Assembly (NCBI GenBank): GCA_041623535.1
Contig: JBFJWR010000052.1
Location: 1 to 12,027, forward strand
Reading direction: 5' to 3'
Origin: JBFJWR01 sp041623535
Lineage (GTDB): Bacteria; Pseudomonadota; Gammaproteobacteria; Pseudomonadales; JBFGWM01
DNA length: 12,027 nt
Shown: one piece after another, positions 1 to 7,986 of the stretch
Numbering within the stretch: position 1 is the stretch's first letter
Layout: each line of letters starts with the position of its first letter
Program-made: the position numbers and the translations under genes
Notes under the pieces: generated by a model
What the model saw: only the letters and a program-made list of their open reading frames with translations
Told to the model about the DNA's origin: nothing
Database searches by the model: none

Positions 1-419
1 CGCGACCACCGGAATCCGCAACTGCCCATGTTTTCGATTTCTTTCTGACCGAAGTCGGCTATCACACGGCAATGGAGCTGCGGCTGGAATCAGGTGGCGG
101 TCACACCGGGCGCGCCCGCATGTGGATGCGGCAACGCGTGCCGCTCATTGCCGGCGAAGAAGTGAGTCCGCTGCAACGACTCATGGCGGTGGCGGATTCC
201 GGGAACGGCATCAGCATGGTACTCGATACAAAAAAGTACGCGTTCACCAATCCCGACCTGACCGTGAATATCCGTCGCCCGCCACTCGGTGAATGGCTGT
301 GCCTGGATGCAATAACGCACTTTCAGGATTTTGGTGTCGGCATGGCCGAAAGCCGTATCTGGGACGAGTCCGGCGTCATCGCCAATGCCACGCAGAACCT
401 GTTGCTGGAGTTGCGCTAG
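1..419 (+). CDS. Thioesterase family protein (TesB-like hotdog), 5'-truncated
   Basis: This is the C-terminal 138 codons of a protein that enters from the left edge; its reading frame begins at position 3 and it ends at TAG 417-419. The first ATG in frame, at 72, lies inside conserved sequence and is not the true start. The visible part has the hallmarks of the second hotdog unit of TesB-like acyl-CoA thioesterases: an ADSGNG segment followed by a DLTVNI beta strand, GEWLCLDA, GMAES, and a final DESGVIANATQNLL stretch. The family hydrolyses acyl-CoA thioesters in the cytoplasm; the acyl chain preferred here cannot be read from this fragment. The gene is convergent with the patatin gene, with 33 bp between the stop codons. 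Family assignment is good; the missing N-terminal half prevents a closer name. Confidence 0.85.
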   Translation, partial: RPPESATAHVFDFFLTEVGYHTAMELRLESGGGHTGRARMWMRQRVPLIAGEEVSPLQRLMAVADSGNGISMVLDTKKYAFTNPDLTVNIRRPPLGEWLCLDAITHFQDFGVGMAESRIWDESGVIANATQNLLLELR

Positions 420-423
420 GCGC

Positions 424-463
424 GGCTGGCCGTTGCATCCTGGGGCCAGTGTTCAGCCTTTTT
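424..463 (+). terminator. Possible intrinsic terminator of the thioesterase gene
   Basis: GGCTG at 424-428 can pair with CAGCC at 454-458, which is followed at once by five T at 459-463. An alternative stem, CTGGCC 426-431 with GGCCAG 444-449, uses the same DNA and would also form in the opposite transcript. The hairpin overlaps the last codons of the convergent patatin gene. The outer stem is short with a 25-nt interior, so this is a weak call. Confidence 0.35.
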
Positions 464-1316
464 CCATCAGTCTGCGGATCGCCGGCAGCGCCTGCCGTGT
501 CGCCTGCCTGCCGACCTCCACGCTGTGTTCGAAGCGGGAGAAATCGGCCCAGAACACGTCCGTGGCATCCACCGAGATGACTGCATCGGCCTCCTGAAGC
601 AGGATTGATTTCAGGCGATGCCGCGAGATGTCGCCGGCGCGCATGGCTACTTCGTAGCTGCTGCTCAGGGTCTGCAACGGATCTGGTGATGGCGTGACAT
701 CCACGCCAATGACCACATCGGCGCCCAACTGCCGAACGTGGTCGCAGGGCACCGGGTTGACGATGCCGCCATCCATCAGCAGCCAGTCTTCTTTTTCTAC
801 CGGGGGGAACACGCCCGGAATAGCGCAACTGGCCATGATCGCTTCAATCAGTGACCCTTCGGTAAGCAGTACTTCTTCGCCGGTTTTCAGGTCGAAACTG
901 ACTACCGCCATTTTGATCAGGCTTTCCTCGATATTTACTGGCGGCAGCAGGAACTGAACGTTCTTGCGCAGGATTTCTTCAGAGAACAAGGCATTCTTGG
1001 TCATGGACGTGGCGAAGACAGCGCCCTGGGCAAACCGGATTTTCATCTTGTCATACAGGTTTTTGCGGCTCTCCTCGCTTTGCCGGAAATAGTTGAGCTT
1101 GGTGGCGTCATAAAGTTCTGAATGCAGGTACTGCTGCACGTGGGTCAGGTTGGGCGCCAGTTTGGGGCGGAACGCGTACATGGCACTGATTGCTGCACCA
1201 ACACTGGAGCCGACCAGGACATCTACCGGGATCTTCTCGTGTTCCAGCACCTCGAGCACCCCCAGGTGCGCAAAACCGCGTACGCCGCCGCTACCCAGGG
1301 CCAGGCCAACTTTCAT
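453..1316 (-). CDS. Patatin-like phospholipase family protein (RssA-type)
   Basis: A 287-aa cytoplasmic-type patatin: a serine lipid acyl hydrolase with a Ser-Asp catalytic dyad. The glycine-rich oxyanion-hole segment GSGGVRG is at residues 8-14, the nucleophile elbow GSSVG at 36-40 (Ser38), and the DGG motif with the catalytic Asp at 182-184 (Asp182), followed by NPVP. All catalytic elements are intact. There is no signal peptide or membrane segment, and the length matches RssA/YlbK-type stand-alone patatins. The ATG start is supported by AGGAG about seven bases upstream. The gene lies downstream of the large PilZ-EAL gene on the same strand, but the 177-bp gap holds its own likely promoter. 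The substrate is unknown; phospholipid or lysophospholipid hydrolysis is the usual inference. The family call is strong. Confidence 0.92.
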   Translation of the reverse strand: MKVGLALGSGGVRGFAHLGVLEVLEHEKIPVDVLVGSSVGAAISAMYAFRPKLAPNLTHVQQYLHSELYDATKLNYFRQSEESRKNLYDKMKIRFAQGAVFATSMTKNALFSEEILRKNVQFLLPPVNIEESLIKMAVVSFDLKTGEEVLLTEGSLIEAIMASCAIPGVFPPVEKEDWLLMDGGIVNPVPCDHVRQLGADVVIGVDVTPSPDPLQTLSSSYEVAMRAGDISRHRLKSILLQEADAVISVDATDVFWADFSRFEHSVEVGRQATRQALPAIRRLMEKG

Positions 1317-1349
1317 TCGCGGCTCCTGTTTCCCGCTTAACTACAGGAA

Positions 1350-1379
1350 ATCATAGTGCAGCACTGCCGCACGTGGTAA
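1350..1379 (-). promoter_or_regulatory. Likely sigma70-type promoter for the patatin gene
   Basis: Read on the minus strand, TTACCA (1374-1379; four of six matches to TTGACA) is followed after 18 bp by TATGAT (1350-1355; five of six matches to TATAAT). This gives a leader of about 25-30 nt before the AGGAG site and the ATG at 1316. The box falls in the 177-bp gap after the PilZ-EAL gene, so the phospholipase can probably be transcribed independently. It was found by eye and is untested. Confidence 0.45.
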
Positions 1380-1493
1380 GTCGTGAGCACGCATTTTCGG
1401 GCAACGGTTCTGGCCGGAAAGAACGAAAGCAGGGCAGGCAGAAGGCGTGGCGGGTTGGGGCGGCAGGTCGTGTTGCTGTCTGCCGGGTCGGAG

Positions 1494-4400
1494 CTAGCCG
1501 GTGAAATCATTCAACAGGATGGGTTTGCCGGTAGCCCAGCCCTGCGAGTAATCCACGCCGAGTTCACGTACCTTCTCGAGTATCTCGTCGTTCTCGACAA
1601 ACTCCGCAATCGTCTTGATGCCGAGAAAGTGCGCGACTTCATTGATCGATCGTACTACCGCGAGGTCGGCCGGCGTGGAAATGATCTCGCGAATAAAGAT
1701 GCCGTCGATTTTGAGGTAATCCACTGGCATGGATTTCAGGTACGCGTATGAAGCCATGCCGGCGCCGAAGTCATCCAGGGCGAACGCACATCCGGCATCA
1801 CGCACCTGTTGAATAAACTCGGTGGCCTGCTGCAGGTTGGATACCATCGCTGTTTCCGTGATCTCGAAACTGAGGCTGGCCGGGTTGATATTGCTGGTGC
1901 GGATTTCGGCCAGCAGGAAGTCAAGGAACTTGCCGTCGTTCACCGAGGCACCGGACAGGTTGATCGCGAAGCAGCCGGCTTTCTTCGTCAACTTGGGATT
2001 GTCATGCACCCACTGCAGCAGGGTTCGCACCACCCAGCGATCGACATCCTGCGCGTGGTTGTAGGTTTCTGCCGCAATGATGAAATCCTGTGGCGAGACC
2101 GGTGTGCCGGCTTCATCTTTCACCAGCAGCAGCACTTCGTGGTGAGAGTGCTTGTCGCCTTCCTGCAATGGCAGGATGGGCTGAATTCTGAGACCCAGCC
2201 GGTCGTTGTCGATGAGATCATAAATGCGCGCTGCCCAGGTCATGATGCGCTTGCGGCTCTGCAGTGAGTCGTCTTCCAGGTTGTGGAACAGGACGCGATT
2301 ACGTCCCTGGTCTTTCGCGGACTGACAGACATCCATCGCGGCGCGCAGTACGGTGTCCGGATTGCCTTCCACCTCGGCGATGATCACGCCACCAATGCTG
2401 ATGGTCTGTTTCAGTTCGTTTTTCTTCCAGGGGAACGGCGAATTCTCCACGATCGCCCGCAGTGACTCAGCAACCTCGGCTGAACGTCTGGTTTCTTTCG
2501 TGCCCAGCAGGATGCCGAACTCGTCACTGCCCAGCCTGCCGATGGCGATGCTCTCGTCGAGGGTGTCCGCCAGCAGTTGATACATATACGCCAGGAACTG
2601 GTCGGCGGCGGTATGCCCAAGCTTGCTGTTCAGCAGGTCGAAGTGATCGACGTTCAGGTAGAGGAGTGTTCGCTCGGCTGCATTGCGCTGCGCTTCGTGG
2701 GTGCATTTTTCCAGTTCACGCATGAATTCACGGCGCGTCAGTGCGCCGGTCAGTTCATCCCGCGCCGAGTCATCCGCCAGGCGCTTCACGCCTTTCTGAA
2801 TGTACTCGAGTATGCCGGTGTCCATCAGGGAGTCAGACTCTTCATCCAGGATCTCGAACTTCCCGGCTTTCATTTTCGTGAGTACTTCTTCCTGCAACAT
2901 CTCGCGCAGGTTGCCGCCGCGATCATCTGCCAACACCATGCGTGACAGGTCCGGTGCGACCCAGGCCAGTCTGCAGCGTTTCAGTTGTGGTGTGCCGGCT
3001 TCCAGCATGATCACGGTGCCGGGGGAAATCTTTTGCAGGCGGCGCATATGGTTGCGTTCCGCCAGGGGCATGGAGCTCAGGTCGGTATCCCGTTGCACGG
3101 CGGTGGAGATGTCAGTGAAACTGGGGTCCAGTTGCGACGATTCCAGCAGGTTGGCGGGCAGGGTGTCCTGCTTGCCATTGAGCAGAGCCTCGAAATTGTC
3201 ATGCAGGCTGGCGACCACGAAGATATCGCCTGAGGCGTTATCCAGTCCCAGCTTCAGCACCTTTAATACGTTTGCAATGCTGCGCGCATGTTTCTCCCGG
3301 TATTCTTCTGCGAATATTGGCGGTTCTGGAAGCCTCAGCCAGGCCAGCAGAATTTCCAGCACCCGCATGTACTTGTGATATTCCTCACCATCCACGCCGC
3401 TGCGTACAAAGGACGTAACCAGCAGATCCCGCCATGACTCTTCGATGAGTTCTTTCAACGCGTTCAGAACCGGGCGCCGGCCAATCTTCCGGGCGAGGAA
3501 CTGGTTCACCGTGCCACGGGCCTCGTGCAGGCGCTGGCGGCCATCCTGTGTATGTTGTGTGCGACGAATGACTTCCAGGAAGGAGCTTTGGCGGCGTTCC
3601 ACGATGTTGGTGAGCGTCGCCAGGGCCTCCCGGAACACGCCCGGATCCTCAGCGTGCTCAGTGACGATCCGCTGCACGGTCTGGTTCAGTGTCTGATCAA
3701 GGCCGCTTTTCAGGACCTCGCTGTCCCCGCCAAGCCGGGCCAGCTGGTTGATGGTTTCGCGCGCCGGGTGGTGGGGATTCCAGAGGAAGTCCTTGTCCTC
3801 CAACAGCAGTTTCAGAATCGGCCCCTGCAACTGACGCAACCAGTTGATGGTCTGCTCCGGCAGCAAGTCCCGGTTGCTGATTGCATCGAAGAGCTGTCCG
3901 GCAAGATCCATCGTGCTCTTCTGGCTCTCCGAGAAAACCGCATTCCCGATCTCCGGCATTTCCTTTTGCAGATTCTCCTGCATCCATTCAGAAAAACTGA
4001 GTGGTGCGGTTCCGTCCGTGGGGACGGTGAACGGGCTTTCGGACAGGAAATTCAGCAGAACCTCGTCGCCGACAACCGTAACCCGCTTGTCCGCGCGCGC
4101 CTGTTTGGCGACCGGTCGTGCAGCCAACTGCTGCAGCAGGCGTTCCAGCCCCGGATGGCTATCGGGTCGGCTTTCGATTTCATCCAGTAGCGGGCTTTTT
4201 TCAGAAAGCGGAACCACCAGTTCTTCGGCGGTATCCTTTTTCTTTCTGCCTGCAGGGGAGGGCTGTTCACTGGTGGCGGTCTTTTCTTTTTTCGCGCTGG
4301 ATTCCTTGGGCCGCAGGCCTCTGCTCTGTTCGCGGCTGCGCGAGGCCTGGGCATCTTTCAGCAGATCCCAGGACTCGAAAACTTTCTCTACCTCGTCATA

Positions 4401-5348
4401 GATTTCCCCGAGGTTCATGAGCACGCTTTCTTCAAAGGTGCGGAAATAGATGTCGTGAACTACCGGGTGCTGAAAGAGTGGATCAAACAAGACGTGAAAT
4501 GCTTCAGCGAGGAGCGCCGGGCCCAGGGGGTTGTTGCGGTCGTCCACCCGGCGGCCCGCAGCCACGCTCAGGGCATGGTTCATCAGGCTCAGCGCATCCC
4601 GGTGGAAATGCTCGGCATCAGCGACAGTCGACTTTACGGTCAGCCATTCCTCGAATTCGGATTCACCGACGATGCTCAGGGAATCTGCGGATGCTTCCGG
4701 CTGGGAGCCGCCGAAACTGGCCAGGGGCTTGTCCCGCAATTGCAGAATTTTGTGGCGCAGGTCGTCCTGCCAGTGCTGAAAGAGAGAATCCCATTGCAGG
4801 CTCAACTCACCCAGCGAGTTCAGCAGCGCTTTGTTCTCGTCCTTGTTCAGTGTCTGTTTGGATTGCGCCATGAGAGCCGCATGCAACTGCGGGAGCATGC
4901 TGCGCATCGTCAGGTTCATGGGGCGATCCACGGCACCCCACACGGCGCGCAGAAAATCGCCCAGTTTCTCTTTGGGCAACAGGGCGCGCTCGACCTGCTT
5001 GTCGTCCTGCTGCTGCTCGGTCTCGCTGGCGACCGACTCCAGCGCCTTGCGGGTTCTGGCAGCGGGCTCCGGGTCGAACGATGCCCCGATATGCCTGCCG
5101 TCAATTCGACAGATGCGGGCGCGGACCTGGTAGAGACTGCTCTGGCCATCGACAGTGGCCATGAAGGAAATCGTGCCGCGGTCGCCTTGTGATATCCGGA
5201 AGTGCTCCTGCTCCGGAATCTCGATCATCAGTCCGCCATAGGAGTAGTCCAGCAGTTGGCAATGCACCTGCTGGTTCGGACCAATTTTGCCGGTCGAATA
5301 GTCGGCCGGCAGATTGATGGCCTTGCGAGGAAAAACCCGTTTGTTCAC
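1494..5348 (-). CDS. PilZ-DUF1631-GGDEF-EAL c-di-GMP signalling protein
   Basis: A 1284-aa soluble protein with no signal peptide or membrane segment. Residues 1-100 form a PilZ c-di-GMP receptor domain with both binding motifs: RVFPR at 4-8 and DYSYGG at 34-39. Residues about 120-850 match DUF1631, a mostly helical region with a charged, low-complexity linker at about 333-375. A GGDEF domain follows (about 857-1020) with signature GSDEF at 940-944; the position that is the first metal-binding Asp in active cyclases is Asn899, and no RxxD inhibitory site precedes the signature. The C-terminus (about 1040-1284) is an EAL domain with EVL at 1071-1073 and the expected catalytic set: Asn1130, Glu1162, Glu1165, Asp1192-Asp1193, Lys1213, Glu1249 and Gln1269. 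Inference: a c-di-GMP phosphodiesterase, with PilZ and the degenerate GGDEF as sensors. The start is GTG; an in-frame TAA nine codons upstream leaves no earlier option, and the nearest Shine-Dalgarno-like AGGGA is 11 bp away. Domain calls are strong; the process controlled is unknown. Confidence 0.93.
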   Translation of the reverse strand: MNKRVFPRKAINLPADYSTGKIGPNQQVHCQLLDYSYGGLMIEIPEQEHFRISQGDRGTISFMATVDGQSSLYQVRARICRIDGRHIGASFDPEPAARTRKALESVASETEQQQDDKQVERALLPKEKLGDFLRAVWGAVDRPMNLTMRSMLPQLHAALMAQSKQTLNKDENKALLNSLGELSLQWDSLFQHWQDDLRHKILQLRDKPLASFGGSQPEASADSLSIVGESEFEEWLTVKSTVADAEHFHRDALSLMNHALSVAAGRRVDDRNNPLGPALLAEAFHVLFDPLFQHPVVHDIYFRTFEESVLMNLGEIYDEVEKVFESWDLLKDAQASRSREQSRGLRPKESSAKKEKTATSEQPSPAGRKKKDTAEELVVPLSEKSPLLDEIESRPDSHPGLERLLQQLAARPVAKQARADKRVTVVGDEVLLNFLSESPFTVPTDGTAPLSFSEWMQENLQKEMPEIGNAVFSESQKSTMDLAGQLFDAISNRDLLPEQTINWLRQLQGPILKLLLEDKDFLWNPHHPARETINQLARLGGDSEVLKSGLDQTLNQTVQRIVTEHAEDPGVFREALATLTNIVERRQSSFLEVIRRTQHTQDGRQRLHEARGTVNQFLARKIGRRPVLNALKELIEESWRDLLVTSFVRSGVDGEEYHKYMRVLEILLAWLRLPEPPIFAEEYREKHARSIANVLKVLKLGLDNASGDIFVVASLHDNFEALLNGKQDTLPANLLESSQLDPSFTDISTAVQRDTDLSSMPLAERNHMRRLQKISPGTVIMLEAGTPQLKRCRLAWVAPDLSRMVLADDRGGNLREMLQEEVLTKMKAGKFEILDEESDSLMDTGILEYIQKGVKRLADDSARDELTGALTRREFMRELEKCTHEAQRNAAERTLLYLNVDHFDLLNSKLGHTAADQFLAYMYQLLADTLDESIAIGRLGSDEFGILLGTKETRRSAEVAESLRAIVENSPFPWKKNELKQTISIGGVIIAEVEGNPDTVLRAAMDVCQSAKDQGRNRVLFHNLEDDSLQSRKRIMTWAARIYDLIDNDRLGLRIQPILPLQEGDKHSHHEVLLLVKDEAGTPVSPQDFIIAAETYNHAQDVDRWVVRTLLQWVHDNPKLTKKAGCFAINLSGASVNDGKFLDFLLAEIRTSNINPASLSFEITETAMVSNLQQATEFIQQVRDAGCAFALDDFGAGMASYAYLKSMPVDYLKIDGIFIREIISTPADLAVVRSINEVAHFLGIKTIAEFVENDEILEKVRELGVDYSQGWATGKPILLNDFTG

Positions 5349-5429
5349 TACCGCGCAATTCCCTGAACTTTGTTATCTCGGATGACCAGAGTAGCCCCTT
5401 AGGATTCCGGTAGCAGCTGCAGAATAGTA

Positions 5430-5435
5430 AGTATA
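5430..5435 (-). promoter_or_regulatory. Candidate -10 element upstream of the PilZ-EAL gene
   Basis: On the minus strand this hexamer reads TATACT (five of six matches to TATAAT) and lies about 80 bp before the GTG start. No convincing -35 element sits 15-18 bp upstream, so it may need an activator or be chance. The 272-bp gap 5349-5620 around it otherwise shows no coding potential. At its far end, CCGGC and GCCGG (about 5561-5583) could form a 5-bp stem after the pqiC gene, but no T-tract follows. Confidence 0.25.
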
Positions 5436-5620
5436 ACTCTGTTCCATTAATGTGCGTTCCCACCGGTTGCGCGTGTTGAATACCCAGCAGCCGGAATTCA
5501 CTGATCAAATGGCGATTCGCAAGCCGTGAGAAGCCCCGTATTCACCACCCGCCCGCGGCATCCGGCAAGCTCTCGATCGCCGGGGATGGCAGCGGGAGTC
5601 AATTCGCTGGTTGGCAGGCT

Positions 5621-6271
5621 TCAGTTTTCTGGTGATGTACGAGCGGCCTGGTGACTGATTTTCGAAAGATTTTCCGCGATTTGCAGCGCGAGCTGGTCCA
5701 GCAGGCGGGCGTACGAAGCGATCAGCGCATCAAAACCCCGCCCGTCCGCCTGATCCTGCAGGACAAACCGGGCGCGACCCTCCTCTTCGCGCCGGGTCCG
5801 GTTCACCAGCGACCAGGTCCCTTCCAGGTGGGTGGTGCCCCCGGGTTCTCCGATCAGTCGCAACACATCGACGCGCACCTGGTAGCCTGGCTGCTCCTCC
5901 TGTGACCAGGGATGTGAATATATCATCGCATTCGGGAAGGCCTGCATCAGTCGCCGGGCCATAAAGCGCTCCACAGCTTCCTCCAGGTTGCCGGCCCAGT
6001 GGTCGAATTCACCCAGTTGCAGTCGGTGGCTGTCATCCTGGGTGACGATCTGCGGGCGATTCAGCAGGTCCGGCAGCAGGACCGGCCCCATGCCCAGCGA
6101 GAACCGGTTGTCCCGTGGCGCGATTCCGGAGAGCGCAGAATCGCCGGATTCCAGGGTGTAGAAACGGGTCTCCGGCGAACCGGGGGTCAGCGACAGGCAG
6201 CCGGACAGCACCAGCGCCGGTAGGGAAATCAGGCCTGCAGTGATTCGCATGGTGAACATCCGCCTTTTCAT
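5621..6271 (-). CDS. pqiC: PqiC-type lipoprotein (DUF330, ABC-type transport auxiliary)
   Basis: A 216-aa lipoprotein, last gene of the pqi operon. The N-terminus has a basic start, a hydrophobic stretch and the lipobox LSGC, with the lipidated cysteine at residue 25; the next residue is Leu, not Asp, which favours sorting to the outer membrane. The mature part has DUF330 features: RFYTL just after the anchor (36-40), LPDLLNRPQIV (66-76) and a FDHWAGNLEEAVERFMARRL segment (89-108). In the known Pqi system PqiC sits at the outer membrane and meets the end of the PqiB tunnel. The start chosen makes the ATGA overlap with pqiB, typical of translational coupling; internal ATGs at codons 5 and 8 would also leave a usable signal peptide. 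Function is inferred from family and operon position. Confidence 0.9.
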   Translation of the reverse strand: MKRRMFTMRITAGLISLPALVLSGCLSLTPGSPETRFYTLESGDSALSGIAPRDNRFSLGMGPVLLPDLLNRPQIVTQDDSHRLQLGEFDHWAGNLEEAVERFMARRLMQAFPNAMIYSHPWSQEEQPGYQVRVDVLRLIGEPGGTTHLEGTWSLVNRTRREEEGRARFVLQDQADGRGFDALIASYARLLDQLALQIAENLSKISHQAARTSPEN

Positions 6272-7986
6272 TTCTTGCCCGAAATCAGTGCTTCCGGGTG
6301 CCGTTCGAGATACTCCGCCATGGCCCGGATGGCGCGTGCTGCCGCCGACAGTTCACGCATGGCCTTCATCACTTCATTGCCCATGCGGCCATCTGCCGAG
6401 GTGCTGCCTTCCAGTGACTGCAGGGTGGCCTCCATCTGCCGCATGGCGGCAGAGGCATCGCGGACCAGTATGCTGAGGTCGGCGCTGGCGCGGGTGGCGT
6501 TGTCCAGCACAGGGCCGGCCCTGCCATTCACCGTGGCCAGCAGCGTGTCCAGTTGCCGTGACGAGGCGTTCAGATGGGCCAGGGTTTCCCGTAGCCCGGC
6601 ATCGTTGGCCAGTTCGCTGGCGCCACGGGCTGCCGCATTGATGTTCCGGCCGATTGCCGCGATGTCCACGGATTCCAGGCGCGACAAAATGCTGGCCACG
6701 CTGTCGGTGATGCCCTGCAGCGACCCGGATATGCTGGGAATGACCGGGTAACCCATGTCAGCGACCACCTCGACCGGTGCAGCATTGGGATATACGTCGA
6801 TATCGACATACTTCTGGCCGGTCAGCAGGTTGCCGGTTTTCAGTTGCGCCCGGGCACCGCTTGCGGCAAGCCGGCCCACCCACTCGAGTCGGCGTTCCCA
6901 GCCGATGGTGAGTTCCGAGTCCGTGGAATAGGGCAGCAGGCCCGGATCCAGCCCGATCAGCACGCCGATGCGCACTTCCCCCGGCCCGATACTGCGGGCC
7001 GGCAGGATCTCGCGCACCGTGCCGACCTGCAGGCCGCGGAATTCGACCGCCGCATCGCGGTTGAGGCCGCGGACGGACTCGTTGAAGTGAATTAGGAACG
7101 GGTAGGTGCCGACCACAGCCTGCTGCTCGCTTTGCCGGCGATTCCGGTGCAGTGGGAACAGGTGGCCTTCCGGCACGGGCCGGGCGGATCCGGGTGACTC
7201 GGGCACATCGAAGGCGATGCCACCGGTTGCCAGCGAGACCAGGGACTCAAGGTCTACCTGTATGCCCTGCGCGCTGGCTTCCACCTGCAATCCGGAGACG
7301 CTCCAAAAGCGTGAGCCGGGATCGACGAACGTGTCGTGGGGGGATTCGACGAATATTTCGATCAGCACCTGCGTATGGTCTTCCGAAAGCTCATAGCCGA
7401 CCACGGACCCGACCTGGATGCGGCGGAAGTAAACGGGTGACCCGATCGACAGCGAGTGCAGGTCCGGTGACCAGAGGGAAAAGATGGAGCCGGACTGGTG
7501 GGAGAGAATTCGCGGCGGATCCTCAAGTGCCCTGAACTTACGCCGGGCCTTGCCGCCTTCACCCGGATCCATGCCGATGTAGGCGCCACTGAACAGGGTG
7601 CCCAGGCCGCTGACGCCGGTGGCCTCCAGGCGTGGCCGGACCACCCAGAAACGGGTGGTTTCGGTCAGCCGGGACTCTGTTCCGGGTGCCAGTTCTGCTT
7701 CAACCTCCACTCCGGTGCCGGTGGCAGCGAAGTGAATCCTGGTCACCTTGCCAAGGTCCACGCTGAGGTATTTCAGGCGGGTCTTGCCGGCCTCGATGCC
7801 CTCGGCATTCTCGAAATGAATCAGGATCGTCGGGCCATGGCGGATGACGGCCTGGTACACCAGCCAGGCGCTGGCAATCAACGCCGCAATCGGCACGACC
7901 CAGATTGGCGAGATGCCGCGGCGGGCTGCGTGCACGTGGGCGTCCGGCAGTTGGTCAAGCGGTGTTTGTGGATCAGGTGTGTTCAT
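6268..7986 (-). CDS. pqiB: PqiB, MlaD/MCE-domain lipid transport protein
   Basis: A 572-aa inner-membrane-anchored periplasmic protein. One N-terminal transmembrane helix (about 27-47) is followed by three MCE domains at about 51-145, 164-265 and 294-400. Each carries the MCE strand motif: KYLSVDLGKV at 72-81, YFRRIQVGSV at 186-195 and EFRGLQVGTV at 315-324. A long alanine-rich alpha-helical tail (about 420-560) follows. Three MCE domains plus a helical C-terminus is the PqiB plan; the related LetB/YebT has seven. In known PqiB, hexamers stack into a hollow needle that crosses the periplasm and carries lipid between the membranes. The ATG immediately follows the TGA of the upstream PqiA-type gene, and the 3' end overlaps pqiC by 4 bp, so the genes are co-transcribed and probably translationally coupled. 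All domains look complete. Confidence 0.94.
   Translation of the reverse strand: MNTPDPQTPLDQLPDAHVHAARRGISPIWVVPIAALIASAWLVYQAVIRHGPTILIHFENAEGIEAGKTRLKYLSVDLGKVTRIHFAATGTGVEVEAELAPGTESRLTETTRFWVVRPRLEATGVSGLGTLFSGAYIGMDPGEGGKARRKFRALEDPPRILSHQSGSIFSLWSPDLHSLSIGSPVYFRRIQVGSVVGYELSEDHTQVLIEIFVESPHDTFVDPGSRFWSVSGLQVEASAQGIQVDLESLVSLATGGIAFDVPESPGSARPVPEGHLFPLHRNRRQSEQQAVVGTYPFLIHFNESVRGLNRDAAVEFRGLQVGTVREILPARSIGPGEVRIGVLIGLDPGLLPYSTDSELTIGWERRLEWVGRLAASGARAQLKTGNLLTGQKYVDIDVYPNAAPVEVVADMGYPVIPSISGSLQGITDSVASILSRLESVDIAAIGRNINAAARGASELANDAGLRETLAHLNASSRQLDTLLATVNGRAGPVLDNATRASADLSILVRDASAAMRQMEATLQSLEGSTSADGRMGNEVMKAMRELSAAARAIRAMAEYLERHPEALISGKK

Noticed and set aside
3525..4190. A 221-aa plus-strand frame inside the DUF1631 region
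   Set aside because: Antisense shadow with no motif and no ribosome-binding site.
4455..5192. A 245-aa plus-strand frame opposite the PilZ-EAL gene
   Set aside because: It lies wholly antisense to a gene with clear domains, and its Gln/His/Arg-rich composition is typical of a mirrored frame.
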